Positions 63,232-64,000 of a stretch of DNA of 64,000 nucleotides are shown in pieces. Source of the stretch: Cytophagales bacterium (GTDB lineage Bacteria; Bacteroidota; Bacteroidia; Cytophagales; Spirosomataceae); NCBI GenBank assembly GCA_024742395.1, contig JANSYO010000011.1, positions 32,549 to 96,548 of the forward strand. Direction: 5' to 3'. The translations under genes and the position numbers were made by a program. Position 1 is the first letter of the stretch, and every line of letters starts with the position of its first letter. The notes beneath the pieces are model-generated. The model saw only the letters and a list, made by a program, of their open reading frames with translations. It made no database searches and was not told the DNA's origin.

Positions 63232-64000
63232 ATGAAATCGAATGATAACATCTATCAGGTTATACTGACTTTATTTTTTGTGGCTTTAAGCACCTTAGAT
63301 CTACAAGCACAGAAGCCAAACATTGTCTTAATTTTTGCCGATGATTTGGGTTATATGGATGTGGCTTATAATGGCCACCCTGAATTTGAGACACCCAATA
63401 TAGATGCTTTGGCAAAAGAAGGTCTGGTGTTTCCTAATGCCTATGCCAGTGCCGGAAACTGTGCCCCCAGCAGGGCTTGTCTGGTAAGTGGAAAGTACTC
63501 ACCGGCTCACGGGGTGTATGCTGTTTGGGGAACCACTCGAGGCGACAAGTCGAAAATGAAGGTAGTTCCTGTTCCCAACACTAATCACCTGGAGGGAAAG
63601 TTTGTCACCATGGCAGAAGCATTGAAAAGTCAAGGTTACAGTACCGGCCTGTTCGGGAAATGGCATCTTGGTAAAACTTCTGAAACAATGCCTCTGGCAC
63701 AGGGATTTGATACCTATTTTGACTCAAGACAAGGAAACCCGAACAAAAAAAGAGATGAGCCGGAAGATCCCAAAGGGATATTTTCTCTAACGAATGCGGC
63801 ATGCGATTTTATCACAGAAAACAAACAGAAGCCATTCTTTGCTTTTCTTTCTCACCATGCTATTCATAGTAGTTTAGAGGCTCGTCCTTCCAGTTTTGAA
63901 CATTTTAAGGACAAAGGTTTATCAGATAAACAAGCACTTTATGCTGCTTACACTTTTGACTTGGATGCCAGTGTGGCTTTGGTAAGAAATCATTTACGAA
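63232..64000 (+). CDS. S1-family sulfatase, 5' part (cut by window end)
   Basis: The ATG at 63232 begins a signal peptide (VILTLFFVALSTLDLQAQ). The first 256 residues show ADDLGYMD metal ligands, catalytic Cys77 in NCAPSRACLVSGKYS, and TGLFGKWHLGK, so it is a third consecutive sulfatase after SusD, divergent from the others. The frame is open to the last base; the remainder lies outside the window. Confidence 0.92.
   Translation, partial: MKSNDNIYQVILTLFFVALSTLDLQAQKPNIVLIFADDLGYMDVAYNGHPEFETPNIDALAKEGLVFPNAYASAGNCAPSRACLVSGKYSPAHGVYAVWGTTRGDKSKMKVVPVPNTNHLEGKFVTMAEALKSQGYSTGLFGKWHLGKTSETMPLAQGFDTYFDSRQGNPNKKRDEPEDPKGIFSLTNAACDFITENKQKPFFAFLSHHAIHSSLEARPSSFEHFKDKGLSDKQALYAAYTFDLDASVALVRNHLR

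Overview
The window is a chromosomal segment of a Bacteroidota bacterium, most likely of the Cytophagales type. The evidence is low GC, SusC/SusD proteins, a hybrid two-component regulator, type IX secretion (T9SS) C-terminal tails, two-component propeller kinases, LytTR regulators, DUF5916 and DUF4097 proteins, and a SusC promoter with the Bacteroidota TTTG / TAnnTTTG boxes. I saw no rRNA, tRNA, CRISPR array or complete transposon.

Layout. 1-4.2 kb (minus): a receiverless LytTR gene directly upstream of a secreted protein that runs off the window, plus a TPR histidine kinase and LytTR response regulator. 4.5-9.7 kb (plus): a degenerate SGNH lipoprotein and a large modular carbohydrate esterase-like protein with a T9SS tail. 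9.7-12 kb: a serine hydrolase, then a small region of REP-like repeats around a GIY-YIG nuclease gene and the fragment of a second copy. 12-14.8 kb: a DUF5916 outer-membrane protein. 15-18.1 kb: an ECF sigma / anti-sigma / two DUF4097 operon. 18.3-20.8 kb: a Tat-exported mannonate dehydratase-like protein and a TolB-like protein. 20.8-27.9 kb: a NarL-type response regulator and two paralogous propeller kinases, divergent from a LytTR gene and a YadA-like adhesin with an S74 chaperone domain (28-31.2 kb). 31.2-49.5 kb: two paralogous membrane TPR/LuxR regulators and two giant surface proteins, one fused to a LytTR domain. 49.7-64 kb: a sulfatase-rich polysaccharide utilisation locus (sulfatase, HTCS, SusC, SusD, three more sulfatases, the last cut by the window end).

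The most striking pattern is a repeated arrangement: a LytTR DNA-binding domain without a receiver, placed immediately upstream of a large exported protein. It occurs as two genes 1 nt apart (987/989), as two genes 12 nt apart (28344/28357), and as one continuous reading frame (34091-40306). A fourth, decayed start of such a cassette lies at 31310-31429, with the same operator and the same 53-nt spacing. Three of the exported or surface proteins (1-987, 34091-40306, 43991-49495) share a PPGD-like segment I cannot assign to a named family. Three promoters in 34-43 kb share a TGTC direct-repeat element. Together these suggest a locally amplified, self-regulated surface-protein system. All functional conclusions are inferred from sequence alone.
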